A program made the position numbers and the translations under genes. This document shows positions 5,955 to 7,087 of a DNA stretch of 7,087 nucleotides, piece by piece (the stretch's first letter is position 1; each line of letters begins with the position of its first letter). Location of the stretch: positions 1-7,087 of the forward strand of contig JAAYHO010000432.1 of NCBI GenBank assembly GCA_012735335.1, in the 5' to 3' direction. This stretch comes from Gammaproteobacteria bacterium (lineage in GTDB: Bacteria; Pseudomonadota; Gammaproteobacteria; Pseudomonadales; Pseudomonadaceae). A model generated the notes under the pieces. That model had not been told where the DNA came from. It searched no databases and saw nothing but the letters and a program-made list of their open reading frames with translations.

Positions 5955-7087
5955 TTACTTCAGGGTAATGGTGGTGTTGACCGCTGCGGCCTGCTCGTCG
6001 TCATCGAACCAGCGGGCGGTGATGGTCTTGGTCTGGGTGTAGAACAGGATCACCTGCTTGCCGTAGGGACCCAGGTCACCCAGCTTGGAGCCGCGCGAGC
6101 CGCTGAAGGAGAACAGCGGTACCGGCACCGGGATCGGCACGTTGATACCGACCTGGCCAACGTCGATATCTTCCTGGAAGCGACGGGCAATACCACCGGA
6201 GCGGGTAAAGATGGCGGTGCCGTTACCGTTCGGGTTGGCATTGATGATGTCGATGGCTTCATCCAGCGAATCGGCCTCCATCACACAGAGCACTGGTCCG
6301 AAGATTTCGGTGTCGTAGACGCTCATGCCGGGCTTGACGCCAGCCAGAATGGTCGGGCCGACGAAGTTGCCATCGGCATAGCCCGCTACCTGAGGATCGC
6401 GACCGTCCAGCACCAGCTCTGCGCCTTCATCGACACCTTTCTGGATCAGGCTGTTGACGCGCTCCAGCGCGGCACTGGAAATCACCGGACCGACATCGGT
6501 GCCCGGCTCGACACCGGCACTGACCTTCAGGGTCTGTGCCTTGCGTGCCAGTTCCGGCAGCCAGTTGCGTGATTCGCCCACCAAGATGACTACCGGCAGA
6601 GCCATGCAGCGCTGACCGGCGGCACCGAAAGCGGCACCCACCAGGTTGTTCAGGGTCTGCTCCTTGTTGGCGTCAGGCATGACGATGGCGTGGTTCTTGG
6701 CGCCCATCATGCACTGCACGCGCTTGCCAGCCTGGCTGGCACGGTTGTAGACGTGGGTACCGACGTGAGTGGAGCCGACGAAGGAAACCGCCTTGATATC
6801 CGGGTGGTCACAGACCGCGTTCACCGCGTCGACACCACCATGGATCACGTTCAGTACGCCCGGCGGGATACCGGCTTCCAGCGCCAGTTCGACCAGGCGC
6901 ATGGTGACCATAGGGTCCTGCTCGGAGGGCTTGAGCACGAAGGTGTTACCCGTGGCAATGGCCATCGGGAACATCCACAGCGGGATCATCGCCGGGAAGT
7001 TGAACGGGGTAATACCGGCGCATACACCGATCGGTTGCAGCAGGGTGTAGGTATCCACACCGTTGGCCACGTTGTTGCCCAGCTCGC
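5955..7087 (-). CDS. mmsA: Methylmalonate-semialdehyde dehydrogenase (CoA-acylating), 5' end outside window
   Basis: The visible ~377 codons are the C-terminal three quarters of a ~500-residue aldehyde dehydrogenase. The frame is open through the right edge, so the N-terminus lies outside. The cofactor region [14 protein letters not shown] begins about 25 residues in, followed by VLKPSE and FVGSTHVG. The catalytic cysteine is in [11 protein letters not shown] (Cys codon 6606-6608), and EIFGPVL follows. Where ordinary aldehyde dehydrogenases have the general base Glu in ELGGK, this protein reads MMGAKNHA. That replacement, with PFNFP, marks the CoA-acylating methylmalonate-semialdehyde dehydrogenases, which convert methylmalonate semialdehyde, CoA and NAD+ to propionyl-CoA, CO2 and NADH. 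The segment [18 protein letters not shown] replaces the more common family sequence before the cofactor domain, suggesting a divergent paralogue. A GTG at 7068-7070 is internal, not a start. It is the first visible gene of the cluster, and its stop is 7 nt before an intrinsic terminator. Confidence 0.94.
   Translation of the reverse strand, partial: ELGNNVANGVDTYTLLQPIGVCAGITPFNFPAMIPLWMFPMAIATGNTFVLKPSEQDPMVTMRLVELALEAGIPPGVLNVIHGGVDAVNAVCDHPDIKAVSFVGSTHVGTHVYNRASQAGKRVQCMMGAKNHAIVMPDANKEQTLNNLVGAAFGAAGQRCMALPVVILVGESRNWLPELARKAQTLKVSAGVEPGTDVGPVISSAALERVNSLIQKGVDEGAELVLDGRDPQVAGYADGNFVGPTILAGVKPGMSVYDTEIFGPVLCVMEADSLDEAIDIINANPNGNGTAIFTRSGGIARRFQEDIDVGQVGINVPIPVPVPLFSFSGSRGSKLGDLGPYGKQVILFYTQTKTITARWFDDDEQAAAVNTTITLK

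Noticed and set aside
7068..7070. GTG as a possible mmsA start codon
   Set aside because: The frame stays open upstream to the window edge, and MmsA needs about 120 more N-terminal residues.

Overview
The window looks like chromosomal DNA of a GC-rich gammaproteobacterium, most likely the family Pseudomonadaceae (Pseudomonas or Halopseudomonas). The evidence is the high GC content with strong third-position bias, which produces many long empty antisense reading frames, together with the set of proteins and a recognisable dispersed repeat. This assignment is inference from gene content, not from a marker gene. Every gene I can support lies on the minus strand, so transcription runs from right to left.

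The right three quarters (7087 down to 1868) hold a complete distal valine-degradation module in transcription order. The genes are mmsA (methylmalonate-semialdehyde dehydrogenase, cut by the right edge), a crotonase-type enoyl-CoA hydratase, mmsB (3-hydroxyisobutyrate dehydrogenase), a 3-hydroxyisobutyryl-CoA hydrolase and a short/branched-chain acyl-CoA dehydrogenase. Together they would convert isobutyryl-CoA to methacrylyl-CoA, 3-hydroxyisobutyryl-CoA, 3-hydroxyisobutyrate, methylmalonate semialdehyde and finally propionyl-CoA. The last three genes are tightly packed: mmsB and the hydrolase share an ATGA overlap, and the hydrolase and dehydrogenase are 13 nt apart. The first two junctions are not tight. 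A textbook intrinsic terminator sits between mmsA and the hydratase, and a ~100-bp inverted-repeat element of the CGTCATTGCGAG type sits between the hydratase and mmsB. A hairpin terminator closes the cluster just after the acyl-CoA dehydrogenase.

The left quarter is a separate unit. After the terminator comes a weak candidate promoter and then a 57-residue small ORF (1526-1699) with an N-terminal hydrophobic segment and two cysteines, probably a small membrane or exported peptide. It is followed by a promoter-like sequence overlapped by a near-perfect 20-bp palindrome (1452-1471), which looks like a TetR-type operator. Last is a class-3-like aldehyde dehydrogenase of the coniferyl aldehyde dehydrogenase (CalB) family.

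I see no phage, CRISPR, IS transposase, tRNA or rRNA. The metabolic genes are ordinary members of known families. The less ordinary content is in the intergenic DNA: the terminator almost touching the next ribosome binding site, the palindromic repeat inside the operon, the small ORF, and the operator at the aldehyde dehydrogenase promoter. I did not find an obviously new multi-gene system.
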